DNA of 64,000 nt, from NCBI RefSeq assembly GCF_018499875.1, contig NZ_JAHBAY010000020.1, positions 52,149-116,148 of the forward strand. The letters run 5' to 3'. This document shows positions 24,417 through 33,086 of this stretch, piece by piece. Source of the stretch: Kineosporia corallincola (lineage in GTDB: Bacteria > Actinomycetota > Actinomycetes > Actinomycetales > Kineosporiaceae). Both the position numbers and the translations under genes were made by a program. Each line of letters opens with the position of its first letter. Position 1 is the stretch's first letter. The notes below the pieces were generated by a model. It worked only from the letters and a program-made list of their open reading frames with translations. It had not been told where the DNA came from and ran no database searches.

Positions 24417-26288
24417 GTGACGCAGGTCGAGCCCTTCTCGCGGCGCCCACGACGACCCGACAGCGATCAGGGTCAGGGCGAGCAGCGATCCGGTCACGGC
24501 CGGGGGGATTCCGAGAGCCGGTACGGCAACGACTCCGGCGGCGGGTACGACCCGCGGCCGAGACGTTCCGGCAGCCGGTCGCCCGGCGGCCGGGGCGCCG
24601 GGTACGACACCCGTGAGCCCGGCAACGGCGGTTACGAGCCCCGTCCGGGCCGGGAGAACCGGGAGCCCCGTGAAGGCCGGCGCTCCGACAGCCACTTCGA
24701 GCCCGACGACTACGGCTCCGGCCCGCGGCGCGGCGCCTCGGCGCCGCCCCCGGCCGACGACAGCCCGAAACGCGGCAGCCACGCCACCACCTACGGCCAG
24801 GGTTTCTCCTGGGTGGTGCTCTGGACCATCCTCGGCGCGCTGATCCCCGGCGCCGGCCTGATCGCCGCGGGCTGGCGCAGACTCGGCATCGCGGTGCTGG
24901 GCGTGCTGGCGGTCGGCGCGGCCGGTCTGGCGTTCTGGGCGCTCAGCGGCAACATCCTCGAACGTGGTGTCTCGTTCGCCGTGGACGCGCAGAAGCTGCT
25001 GATGCTGGCGATCGCAGCGGTCGTGATCGGCCTGCTCTGGGCCTTGATCATTCTGCTCACCAACAGCCAGCTGCGGCGCTACGCCACGCTGGACGGCAGC
25101 CAGAAAATCTTCAGCTGGGTGGTCGTGGCCGCCCTGCTGGTCGGCGTCGGCGTGCCCACCTACACGGTGAGCAACTACTCGCTCGTGCAGCGCGACCTGG
25201 TCAACAGCCTGTTCACCGGCGACGGCGACTCGGACGACAACGACGCCAAGCCGGACAGCGGCGCCTCCGACCCGTGGGCCGGTACCGACCGCATCAACGT
25301 GCTGCTGATCGGTTCCGACGCGGGCTCCACCCGCACCGGCATCCGGCCCGACACCCTGATCGTCGCGAGCATCCAGCCCTCCACCGGCAACACCGTGCTG
25401 TTCAGCCTCCCCCGCAACCTCCAGCAGGTGCCCTTCCGCGAGGGCAGCCCGGGCGCCCAGGCCTGGCCCAACGGCTACTACTGCCCCGAGGCCGGTGCCG
25501 GTGCCGAGTGCATGCTGAACGCCATCTGGCGCTGGGCCGAGGGCGACGGGGCCTCGTACTACTCCAAGTACAAGAACCCGGGTCTGCGGGCCACCGAAGA
25601 CGCCGTCACCGGCGCCCTCGGCCTGGAGATCGACACCTACGCCATGCTCAACCTCGAGGGCTTCGCCGACTTCATCGACGCCATCGGCGGTCTCACGCTG
25701 AACGTCTACGAGCGGCTGCCGATCGGCGGTAACTCCAGCAACCCGGTCGCCAAGGCCTGGATCGAGGTCGGCGAGAACCAGAACATGGACGGCTACACGT
25801 CGCTCTGGTTCGCCCGGTCCCGCTGGAGCACCGACGACTACGACCGCATGCGCCGCCAGCGCTGCGTGATCGCCGCCGTCACCGAGCAGGCCGACCCGGT
25901 CACCATCGCCAAGAACTGGACCAAGATCGCCAAGGCCCTGAAGAGCAACATGGAGACGGGCATCCCGCAGTCCGACATCCAGGCCTGGGTCGAGCTGGCC
26001 ACCCGGGTGCAGGGCGCCAAGGTCACCAGCCTCGCGTTCACCGCCGACGCGGTCGGCGGCAGCACCGTGACGCCGGACTTCGACCTGATGCGCACCAAGG
26101 TCAAGAAGGCGATCAAGAAGTCCGAGGCGTCGAAGAAGAAGGCCGCCTCCACCGCCACCGCCACCGCGAACCCGAGCGCCAGTGCGACGGCCAGCACCGA
26201 CAGCGACAGCACCGGCACGAAGGCGACGGCCACACCGACCGAGTCCGCCAACTCGACCGGTGACGAGGACGTCTCCGAAGTCTGCTGA
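24417..26288 (+). CDS. LytR-CpsA-Psr (LCP) family envelope protein with four N-terminal helices
   Basis: A 623-residue protein. LCP enzymes attach undecaprenyl-linked glycopolymers (arabinogalactan, teichoic acid or capsule) to peptidoglycan outside the cell. Residues 1-125 are a charged, Arg/Gly/Pro-rich cytosolic tail. Four hydrophobic helices follow (about 135-157, 161-181, 197-217, 236-256), then the LCP domain from NVLLIGSDAG (about 291) through RPDTLIVASI, FSLPRNL, TYAMLNLEGFADFIDAIGGL and WFARSRWSTDDYDRMRRQR, the lipid-phosphate-binding Arg/Asp block. A Lys/Ala/Thr/Ser linker ends in DVSEVC, so the last residue is Cys. GTG start at 24417 has AGGAGG with a 5-base spacer. Confidence 0.92.
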   Translation: MTQVEPFSRRPRRPDSDQGQGEQRSGHGRGDSESRYGNDSGGGYDPRPRRSGSRSPGGRGAGYDTREPGNGGYEPRPGRENREPREGRRSDSHFEPDDYGSGPRRGASAPPPADDSPKRGSHATTYGQGFSWVVLWTILGALIPGAGLIAAGWRRLGIAVLGVLAVGAAGLAFWALSGNILERGVSFAVDAQKLLMLAIAAVVIGLLWALIILLTNSQLRRYATLDGSQKIFSWVVVAALLVGVGVPTYTVSNYSLVQRDLVNSLFTGDGDSDDNDAKPDSGASDPWAGTDRINVLLIGSDAGSTRTGIRPDTLIVASIQPSTGNTVLFSLPRNLQQVPFREGSPGAQAWPNGYYCPEAGAGAECMLNAIWRWAEGDGASYYSKYKNPGLRATEDAVTGALGLEIDTYAMLNLEGFADFIDAIGGLTLNVYERLPIGGNSSNPVAKAWIEVGENQNMDGYTSLWFARSRWSTDDYDRMRRQRCVIAAVTEQADPVTIAKNWTKIAKALKSNMETGIPQSDIQAWVELATRVQGAKVTSLAFTADAVGGSTVTPDFDLMRTKVKKAIKKSEASKKKAASTATATANPSASATASTDSDSTGTKATATPTESANSTGDEDVSEVC

Positions 26289-26298
26289 CACGCCTCGT

Positions 26299-26330
26299 CC
26301 GGTCGGCCGATCCACGGATCGGCCGACCGG
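26299..26330 (+). terminator. Strong hairpin after the first LCP gene
   Basis: CCGGTCGGCCGATCC and its exact complement form a 15-bp arm pair around AC, starting 10 bases after the stop. No T-run follows. It probably ends or stabilises the first LCP transcript; the second LCP gene starts 150 bases further on. Confidence 0.65.
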
Positions 26331-26479
26331 CGACGGCGGATCGGCCGGTCGCACACAAGTAGCCGGGTTGTCCGGCTTCGCCCCCCGAAGGTCCCCCGAG
26401 AGGGACTGCCGCGCAGGCATACTCACCGCTCAGTGCGCGATGCGCGGCTGTCCAGGCCACCCGCGTGCCAAGGGGTGGA

Positions 26480-28027
26480 ATGTCCGACCTTCGGCAGCCG
26501 ACCAGACTCCCCGGCGACGCCGCGGGAGGGCAGTCGTTCGCCGACCCGTACCCGTACGGCGGCCCGGTCGTCTCGACCGGCCGGCGGGGCAGCCACGCCA
26601 CCATGCGCGGGCAGGGCTTCTCCTGGGTGCTCGGCTGGACCATCGCCGGCTCACTGCTGCCCGGCACCGGCCTGCTGGCCGCGGGCTGGCGGCGGGTAGG
26701 CGGATTCCTGCTCGGGCTGAGCGGAGCCGGGCTGCTGGCCCTGGCCTGGCTGGCGCTCGACGGGCATCCGCTCGACCGGTTGCAGAGCCTGGTCGTCGAC
26801 CCGGAACGGCTCACCGCGATCACCGTCGCGATCGGCGTGATCGCCTCGCTCTGGGTCGGCTCGATCCTGCTCACCCACACCCAGCTGCGCCGTTACGCCG
26901 CGCTCAGCTCCGGCCAGAAGATGTTCTCCGGCGTGGTGGTGACGGCTCTGGTCGCGGCCGTGGCGATGCCCGCCTACCAGGCCGGGCGGTACGCGCTGAT
27001 CGGCCGTGACCTGGTGGACACGGTGTTCCGCGACAGCGTGGACGCCGAGACCAGCACCGCGCTGAACGACACCGGCGAGGCCGACCCGTGGGCCGGCACG
27101 CCGCGGGTGAACGTGCTGCTGATCGGCTCGGACGCGGGGGCGGACCGGATCGGCATCCGGCCGGACACGATGATCGTGGCGAGTACCGACACGCACTCGG
27201 GCAACACCGTGCTGTTCAGCCTGCCGCGCAACCTGGAGAACGTGCCCTTCCCGCTCGGCACCCCCGGGAACAGCGCCTGGCCGGACGGATTCAACTGCGG
27301 CGACGAGTGCCTGCTGAACGCGATCTGGACCTGGGCCGAGGGGCCCGGCTCGGGCTACGAGAGGTTCCGCAACCCGGGCCTGGCCGCCACCGAGGACGCG
27401 ATCGAGGGCGCCACCGGCCTGAAGATCGACACCTACGCGATGCTCAACCTCAAGGGGTTCGCCGAGTTCGTGAACGCGATCGGCGGGCTCTCGGTGAACG
27501 TGCGCGAGCGGCTGCCGATCGGCGGCGACAGCGACCCGTCCTCACCCGTGTACCACGTGGCCACCGGCGGCTGGATCGAGACCGGCGAGAAGCAGCACCT
27601 GGACGGCTACCACGCGCTCTGGTTCGCCCGGTCCCGCTGGTCCAGCGACGACTACTCGCGCATGCAGCGTCAGCGGTGCGTGATCGGGGCGTTCGTCGAC
27701 CAGGTCGACCCGGTGACGGTGGCCCTCCAGTTCCCCAAGCTGGCCAAGGCCGCCAAACACAACATCACCACCGGCATACCGCTGCGCGACCTGGACGCCT
27801 GGGTCGAGCTGAGCAAGCGGGTGCAGGGCGGGAAGGTGACCAGCCTGCCGTTCACCCGGGAGGTGGTGAACGTGGCCTACCCGGACTTCGACAAGGTGCA
27901 CCGCCTGGTCGAGCGGGCGATCGGCAGTTCCGAGCGCAGTACTCCCGGCGATTCGGACCGGCCTGCGAAACCAGCGGCCCCGCAGGCCAATCCGAACAAG
28001 GCCCAGGACGTGAGGGCGGTCTGCTAG
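26480..28027 (+). CDS. Second LytR-CpsA-Psr (LCP) family envelope protein
   Basis: A 515-residue paralogue of the preceding protein. It has a shorter cytosolic tail, then the shared motif GSHATMRGQGFSWV and the same four hydrophobic helices. The LCP domain runs from NVLLIGSDAG (about 210) through FSLPRNLENVPF, TYAMLNLKGFAEFVNAIGGL and WFARSRWSSDDYSRMQRQR. As in the paralogue, it ends in DVRAVC, with a C-terminal Cys after a Pro/Ala linker. The ATG at 26480 (AAGGGG ribosome site) is preferred over a GTG at 26465. The stop codon overlaps that of the convergent ligase gene in the palindrome CTAG. Confidence 0.92.
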   Translation: MSDLRQPTRLPGDAAGGQSFADPYPYGGPVVSTGRRGSHATMRGQGFSWVLGWTIAGSLLPGTGLLAAGWRRVGGFLLGLSGAGLLALAWLALDGHPLDRLQSLVVDPERLTAITVAIGVIASLWVGSILLTHTQLRRYAALSSGQKMFSGVVVTALVAAVAMPAYQAGRYALIGRDLVDTVFRDSVDAETSTALNDTGEADPWAGTPRVNVLLIGSDAGADRIGIRPDTMIVASTDTHSGNTVLFSLPRNLENVPFPLGTPGNSAWPDGFNCGDECLLNAIWTWAEGPGSGYERFRNPGLAATEDAIEGATGLKIDTYAMLNLKGFAEFVNAIGGLSVNVRERLPIGGDSDPSSPVYHVATGGWIETGEKQHLDGYHALWFARSRWSSDDYSRMQRQRCVIGAFVDQVDPVTVALQFPKLAKAAKHNITTGIPLRDLDAWVELSKRVQGGKVTSLPFTREVVNVAYPDFDKVHRLVERAIGSSERSTPGDSDRPAKPAAPQANPNKAQDVRAVC

Positions 28028-29694
28028 GAGAGGGTCCTCTCGGCCTTCTCCGGCAGCAGCACGGTCAGCGCCCCCTCGGCGTAGCGGGCGCGCAGCACCT
28101 TCTTGTCGAACTTGCCCACGCTGGTCTTGGGCACCTCGGTGACGAACGCCCAGCGCTCGGGCACCTGCCAGTGCGCCACCCGGGTCTCCAGGTAGTCCCG
28201 CAGCTCCGTCACGTCCGGCTGCTGCCCCTCGGCCGGCACCACGACGGCCAGCGGCCGCTCACCCCACTTGTCGTCGGGCACGCCGACCACGCTGGCCTCC
28301 TGCACCCCCGGGTGCCCCATCAGGGTGTTCTCCAGGTCGATCGAGCTGATCCACTCGCCACCCGACTTGATCACGTCCTTCGCCCGGTCGCTGATCGTCA
28401 GGTAGCCGTCGGGGGTGAGGCTGCCGATGTCGCCGGTGCGCAGCCAGCCGTCGTCGAACTTCTCCTGCGTGGCAGGGTCGTCCTCGCGGAAGTACGAGCC
28501 GGTGATCCACGGTCCGCGTACCTCGACCTCGCCCACCGACTCGCCGTCCCAGGGTTGCCGCGTGCCGTCCGCCCCGATCAGCCGGGCCTCCACGTGCAGG
28601 GCGAGCCGCCCCTGGCTGTGCCGGTACTCCCAGTACTCCTCGCCCTCGGCGCCGATCGGTGGGATGGCGACCGTACCCAGCGGCGAGGTCTCGGTCATTC
28701 CCCAGCCGTGCAGGATGGTGATGCCGTGCCGGTCGTGAAAGGCGTGCATCAGCGCGGGCGGGCAGGCCGAGCCGCCGATGATCACGTTGTTCAGGCTGCT
28801 GACGTCGATCTCCGGATGGGCGTCGAGGTGGTCCAGCACCCCGGTCATCAGGGTGGGCACGGCGCCGCCGCAGGTGACCCGCTCCGAGGCGATCATCGCG
28901 ACCAGGGGCTCGGGCTGGAGGAAGCGGTCCGGCATGATCACGCTGGCGCCGGAGATCATCGAGGCGTAGGCCAGGCCCCAGGCGTTGGCGTGGAACAGCG
29001 GCACGACGGCCAGGGCCCGTGAGGCCTGGCTGAGCCCGAGCGAGTTGCTGCCGGCACAGAAGGTGGCGTGCAGCAGGTTGGACCGGTGCGAGTAGACGAC
29101 GCCCTTCGGGTTGCCGGTGGTGCCGGACGTGTAACACATGAGGGCGCCGTCGTTCTCGTCGAGCACCGGCCAGTCGAAGGTGTCGGGCTGGGCATCGAGC
29201 AGGGCCCGGTAGTCGTGCACCTGGCGCCGGCCGTCACCGCCCAGCGCCTGCCTCACCTCGTCCGGCACCGGCCCGTTCACCACCACGTGCTCGACCAGCG
29301 GCGTGTGCTCGAGCAGCGCGGAGAACGGCTGGGCCAGGGAGTTGTCGACGAAGACCACCCGGTCCTCGGCATGGTTCACGACATAGACCATCTGCTGCGG
29401 GAACAGCCGGATGTTGATGGTGTGCAGCACGGCACCGGCGGCCGGGACACCGAGGTAGAGCTCGAGATGCTCCTCGTTGTTCCACATGAACGAGCCGACC
29501 CGCTGATCACCGTCCACCCCGAGCGAGCGCAGGGCGTTCGCCAGCCGGCGGCAGTCCCGCGCGACGTCGGCGAACGACGAGCGACGCGGGCCACCGGCAC
29601 CCCAGGTCACCACCTCGGAGCCGGGATAGACGGTGCCCGCGTACTCGATCAGGCGGGAGGTCAGGAGCGGGACGTTCTGCATCGTGCTGCGCAT
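28024..29694 (-). CDS. Fatty-acyl-CoA ligase, AMP-forming
   Basis: A 556-residue member of the adenylate-forming family (FadD-type), making acyl-CoA from a fatty acid, ATP and CoA. The P-loop-like A3 motif is [12 protein letters not shown] (about 187-198). [12 protein letters not shown] is A5, GWLRTGDIG is A7, the hinge is [15 protein letters not shown], and the catalytic Lys is in [10 protein letters not shown] near the C-terminus. Length and motifs match medium/long-chain ligases. The start ATG at 29694 has a GAGGTG site. It may be the last gene of an ACT protein-phosphatase-ligase run. Confidence 0.92.
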   Translation of the reverse strand: MRSTMQNVPLLTSRLIEYAGTVYPGSEVVTWGAGGPRRSSFADVARDCRRLANALRSLGVDGDQRVGSFMWNNEEHLELYLGVPAAGAVLHTINIRLFPQQMVYVVNHAEDRVVFVDNSLAQPFSALLEHTPLVEHVVVNGPVPDEVRQALGGDGRRQVHDYRALLDAQPDTFDWPVLDENDGALMCYTSGTTGNPKGVVYSHRSNLLHATFCAGSNSLGLSQASRALAVVPLFHANAWGLAYASMISGASVIMPDRFLQPEPLVAMIASERVTCGGAVPTLMTGVLDHLDAHPEIDVSSLNNVIIGGSACPPALMHAFHDRHGITILHGWGMTETSPLGTVAIPPIGAEGEEYWEYRHSQGRLALHVEARLIGADGTRQPWDGESVGEVEVRGPWITGSYFREDDPATQEKFDDGWLRTGDIGSLTPDGYLTISDRAKDVIKSGGEWISSIDLENTLMGHPGVQEASVVGVPDDKWGERPLAVVVPAEGQQPDVTELRDYLETRVAHWQVPERWAFVTEVPKTSVGKFDKKVLRARYAEGALTVLLPEKAERTLS

Positions 29695-29788
29695 GCGAAA
29701 TCACCTCGTCGTGACGTGGGACACATCGAAGCGTGCAACGTGTACGGCTCGCGCCTGGTTTCCTCCGCCGGAGGCCGATCGGAGAAAG

Positions 29789-30358
29789 TCAGCCGTTCCA
29801 CCGGTCGATGATCGGGGTACCACGATCCCAGCCGAGCACGCTCAGCGTCGAGGTCTGAAGAGCCAGGTGGGCTCCCAGGGCGGCGTCCTGCTGGAGCCAG
29901 CGGGCGGCCAGCACCCGCAGGAAGTGGGCGTGGGCCACCAGCACGGCCCGGTCCGGAGCCTCGTCACGGACCCGCCGGATCACCGCGTCGGCGCGGTCCG
30001 ACACCTGGGCCAGGCTCTCCCCGCCGGGCACCGGCGAGTTCCAGATCCACCAGCCCGGGGACCGCTCCTGGATCTGCGCGGTGGTGATGCCCTCGTAGTC
30101 GCCGTAGTCCCACTCCAGGGCGTTCGGCTCGGGCTTCGGGTCGAGTCCGGCCAGCTCAGCGGTGCGCCAGGCACGTTGCAGCGGGCTGGCCAGCTGGAGG
30201 TCGAAGTGCACGCCGGCGATCCGGGGTGCCAGGGTGGCAGCCTTCTTCTCTCCCTCGGGGAGCAGAGGCAGGTCGGAGCGGCCGGTGTGCCGGCGGTCGC
30301 GGCTCCACTCGGTCTCGCCGTGCCGGATCAGCCAGAGTTCGGGTTCATGCGAGGTCAC
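29789..30358 (-). CDS. Histidine phosphatase (phosphoglycerate mutase-like)
   Basis: A 189-residue histidine phosphatase family member. The catalytic RHGETEW (His14 in LWLIRHGE), an SPLQRAWRTAEL block with the second Arg, the acid Glu in LEWDYGDYEG and the second His in VAHAHFLRVL are all present. Such proteins remove phosphate from varied small molecules or act as cofactor-dependent mutases; the length and the DYGDYEG motif fit the broad phosphatases better than glycolytic GpmA. The GTG at 30358 places the catalytic motif at the usual distance from the N-terminus; upstream in-frame codons are possible. Confidence 0.88.
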   Translation of the reverse strand: MTSHEPELWLIRHGETEWSRDRRHTGRSDLPLLPEGEKKAATLAPRIAGVHFDLQLASPLQRAWRTAELAGLDPKPEPNALEWDYGDYEGITTAQIQERSPGWWIWNSPVPGGESLAQVSDRADAVIRRVRDEAPDRAVLVAHAHFLRVLAARWLQQDAALGAHLALQTSTLSVLGWDRGTPIIDRWNG

Positions 30359-30384
30359 GGGCCCGATCTTCACACGACAACTGT

Positions 30385-31032
30385 CTAGACCGGTGCAAGA
30401 ACCGTTCCGACGATCTGGCCGACCTGCCCCAGCCGCCACAGTTCGGAGCGGTGGAAGTCGAGTCCGGACGAGCGCACCAGCACCAGGGCGAGCGGTCCGG
30501 CGCCGATCGGCACCAGCGCGGTGCCGCTGTACGGCTCGGCCGCGCCGGGGGCAGTCATCCGGACCGTGGCCAGGCGCAGCGGAGAGGTCAGCACGACCTG
30601 CTCCGGGCCGGGTGCGGCCACGCTGACGGTCAGCACCGAGACCACCGAGGCCAGGTCCTGCCTGTACTCCACCAGGGCGGCCCAGTCGGCGCCGAAGGAA
30701 TGCGGGGCGCCGTCGACCAGCGTCTGGAGGCCGCGTTCCGGGCGGGACAGCACCTGGTCGATCAGGCCCAGGTCGGCGTGGCCGGTGACCGGGGGCGCGG
30801 GGTGCTGCACGCCGGTGACGTTCACCCCGGCCAGGGTGCCGAGGTGGGCGGCGACCCGCTCCAGGTGGGCCAGGTCGCGCACCCGCACGAACACGTCGTC
30901 GAGGGCCCGGCCGGACTCGCTCTCCAGCACGTCGATCTCGGCGATGTCGGCGCCGAGCGATCCGATGGCGGTGGTGACCCGGCCGAGGCTGCCGGGCCGG
31001 TCCGGGACGCTGAACCGTACGCGCGCGAGCAA
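30385..31032 (-). CDS. ACT-domain regulatory protein
   Basis: A 215-residue protein. Residues 1-75 form an ACT domain (VRFSVPDRPGSLGRVTTAIGSLGADIAEIDVLE), a small fold that binds amino acids and controls enzymes or transcription. The rest (about 85-215) is a domain I do not recognise; it contains GADWAALVEYRQDLASVVSVLTVSV. The TTG at 31032 is chosen because a perfect AGGAGG lies 5 bases upstream and the ACT strand starts at once; the frame upstream lacks a ribosome site. The gene is 26 bases upstream of the phosphatase gene and may share its transcript. Confidence 0.75.
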   Translation of the reverse strand: MLARVRFSVPDRPGSLGRVTTAIGSLGADIAEIDVLESESGRALDDVFVRVRDLAHLERVAAHLGTLAGVNVTGVQHPAPPVTGHADLGLIDQVLSRPERGLQTLVDGAPHSFGADWAALVEYRQDLASVVSVLTVSVAAPGPEQVVLTSPLRLATVRMTAPGAAEPYSGTALVPIGAGPLALVLVRSSGLDFHRSELWRLGQVGQIVGTVLAPV

Positions 31033-31148
31033 CCGGGCCTCCTGTGTCGATGAGGCGTTCAGGATTTCACATCCCGCTGATCGGAAACGGCCCGGATGAG
31101 ATGCATCACGACCGGCACGACAGCCCCACAACCAGCAGAATTCACCCG

Positions 31149-31637
31149 ATGAACACACACAGACCCGACGAGACCCCCGACGAGCGGGCCGACCGCAACT
31201 TCGGCGACGTCCTCCAGGAACTACGGGTGACCCAGACCGGCGTCCAGATTCTGTTCGCCTTCCTGCTCACCCTCCCGCTCCAGAGCCGCTTCGAGACGCT
31301 GGACGAATGGGAGCGGGACATTTACGTGGCCTCCCTCCTGTTGTCGGCCGTCGCCACGATCTGCCTGATCGCGCCGGTCGCCTATCACCGGGCGATGTTC
31401 GCCCGGCACAAGAAGCCGAAGGTGGTCGAGGTGGCCTCGCGGTTCGCCGTGGGCGGGCTGTTCTTCCTGGCCCTGGCCATCTGCTGCGCGGTCGACCTGG
31501 TGCTCGACCTGGTGCTGGGACGAGGAGTCGCCCTGGGCATCGCCGGGCTGCTCGGCACGCTCATCCTGCTCACCTGGGCGGCCTTCCCGCTGCTGGAACG
31601 TACCGGCGAGAACCAGCGGGGCCCCGGAGACCATTAA
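31149..31637 (+). CDS. Four-helix membrane protein (DUF6328-like)
   Basis: A 162-residue membrane protein. A cytosolic N-terminus (THRPDETPDERADRNFGDVLQELRVTQTG) leads to helices at about 36-50, 62-82, 105-128 and 133-150. The opening RNFGDVLQELRVTQTGVQILFAFLL is the hallmark of a widespread actinobacterial family that I recall as DUF6328. Function is unknown. The ATG at 31149 starts just before the conserved segment; a longer frame upstream is a shadow of the divergent ACT gene. Confidence 0.78.
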   Translation: MNTHRPDETPDERADRNFGDVLQELRVTQTGVQILFAFLLTLPLQSRFETLDEWERDIYVASLLLSAVATICLIAPVAYHRAMFARHKKPKVVEVASRFAVGGLFFLALAICCAVDLVLDLVLGRGVALGIAGLLGTLILLTWAAFPLLERTGENQRGPGDH

Positions 31638-31677
31638 GCTACTGCCGTAGATTCACATCGGCCCGGAGGTGGTCACC

Positions 31678-32478
31678 GTGACGGGGCCGGACGAGGTCCA
31701 TGCCCTCGATCGCTCGAGTCCCATGCCGCTCTGGGCACAGCTCCAGCAGGAGCTCACCCGCCGGCTACAGGCTGGAGCGTTCGACCAGGAGTTCCCAGGG
31801 GAGCTCGAGCTCGTCGAGGCCTACGCCGTCTCCCGCTACACGGTGCGCGAAGCGCTGCGCCGGCTGCGGGAGTCGCGTCTGATCGACTCGGCCAAGGGCC
31901 GTGGTTCCTGGGTGCGCCGGGGCGGTGACACCAACCCGCCGCTGGGCAGCCTGTACTCGCTGTTCCGCGAGGTGGACGCGCAGGGCATCCTCCAGCGCAG
32001 CATCGTGCTGGCGCAGGAGATCGTGACCTGGGCCGCCGCCGCCGAGGAGCTCGGCCTGACACCCGACACCCCGCTGTTCCACCTGGAACGCATGCGCCTG
32101 GCCGACGAGCTGCCGATGGCGCACGACCGCACCTGGATCCCGGCCGAGATCGCCAGCCCGCTGCTCGACGTCGACTTCACCGTCTCCGGTCTGTACGACG
32201 AGCTGGCGGCGCGGTGCGGCGTGGCGATGGCGGGCGGCCGGGAGCGGATCGGGGCGATCCTGCCCACGCAGCGCGACCGCGACCTGCTGGCCGTGCCGCC
32301 TGACGTGGCCTGTTTCCAGATCGAGCGGGTGAGCACCGTGCAGCAGCGGCGCATGGAGTACCGCCACACGGTGGTGCGGGCCGACCGCTACTCGGTGCTG
32401 GCCGAGTGGTCGCCGCAGGGCTACACGGTGGCGGCCGAGCCGCTCGACGGGCCCCCGAAGGCGTCGTCCGAATCCTGA
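31678..32478 (+). CDS. GntR-family regulator, HutC/UTRA subfamily
   Basis: A 266-residue regulator. The N-terminal winged helix (LWAQLQQELTRRL, FPGELELVEAYAVSRYTVREALRRLRES, IDSAKGRGSWVRR) is followed by a UTRA effector domain (about 100-250: PLFHLERMRLADELPMAHDRTWIP, SGLYDELAARCG). UTRA proteins sense small metabolites such as sugars, amines or histidine intermediates. The GTG at 31678 is chosen since GGAGG lies 8 bases upstream; another GTG at 31669 is in the ribosome-site region itself. The target could be itself or the next gene 34 bases downstream, which runs the same way. Confidence 0.9.
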   Translation: MTGPDEVHALDRSSPMPLWAQLQQELTRRLQAGAFDQEFPGELELVEAYAVSRYTVREALRRLRESRLIDSAKGRGSWVRRGGDTNPPLGSLYSLFREVDAQGILQRSIVLAQEIVTWAAAAEELGLTPDTPLFHLERMRLADELPMAHDRTWIPAEIASPLLDVDFTVSGLYDELAARCGVAMAGGRERIGAILPTQRDRDLLAVPPDVACFQIERVSTVQQRRMEYRHTVVRADRYSVLAEWSPQGYTVAAEPLDGPPKASSES

Positions 32479-32512
32479 TCCGCCCAGAACTGAAGACGGC
32501 GAGGAGCCCGCG

Positions 32513-33076
32513 ATGACCCTGGCCTACACCTTCTGGCACCGTCCGCAGACCGGGATCGGCGCCGAGGGGTACGAACGCGACCTCGCGCTGTTCCACGAGC
32601 GGCTGGCGATGCTCGGCGGGGGGCAGGTGCCGGGCTTCGCCGGGTCGTACTCCCTGCGGGTGCCGCCCCTGCCCTGGCAGGACAGTGAGGGGTACGAGGA
32701 CTGGTACCTGGTCGACGACTTCGCCGCACTCGGGGTGCTGGCCGAGGCCGCGGTCGACCCGACCCGGCTGGAGCGGCACGACGCGCTGGCCGGCGCCGTG
32801 CTGGACGGTGCGGGAGGGCTCTACGGCCTGCGGGCCGGGCGCACGCTGCCGGCCGAGGGCACCTGGGTGGGCTGGGCCCGCAAGCGCCCGGGCATCGGCT
32901 ACGCCGAGCTGTTCTCCGACCTGGAGACCCGGGTGGAAACCGGCTCGCTGAGCGCGGTCTGGCAACGTCAGCTGGTGCTCGGGCCGGCCCCGGAGTTCCG
33001 GCTGGAAGGCGCGGGACCGGTCGACGTGGCCGGGCTGGAGCCGGTGCAGGCGCTCAGCACCTCCCCGATCCGCTGA
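32513..33076 (+). CDS. Conserved protein of unknown function
   Basis: A 187-residue soluble protein, unrecognised. It begins TLAYTFWHRPQTG and contains YERDLALFHERLAMLG, GSYSLRVPPLPW and YEDWYLVDDFAALGVLAEAAV, which look like a ferredoxin-like, EthD- or monooxygenase-type small-domain arrangement, but this is a guess. It has no signal peptide or membrane helix. The ATG at 32513 follows a GAGGAG ribosome site. The short distance to the GntR gene suggests a two-gene transcript. Confidence 0.7.
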   Translation: MTLAYTFWHRPQTGIGAEGYERDLALFHERLAMLGGGQVPGFAGSYSLRVPPLPWQDSEGYEDWYLVDDFAALGVLAEAAVDPTRLERHDALAGAVLDGAGGLYGLRAGRTLPAEGTWVGWARKRPGIGYAELFSDLETRVETGSLSAVWQRQLVLGPAPEFRLEGAGPVDVAGLEPVQALSTSPIR

Positions 33077-33086
33077 CGGCCGGGAC

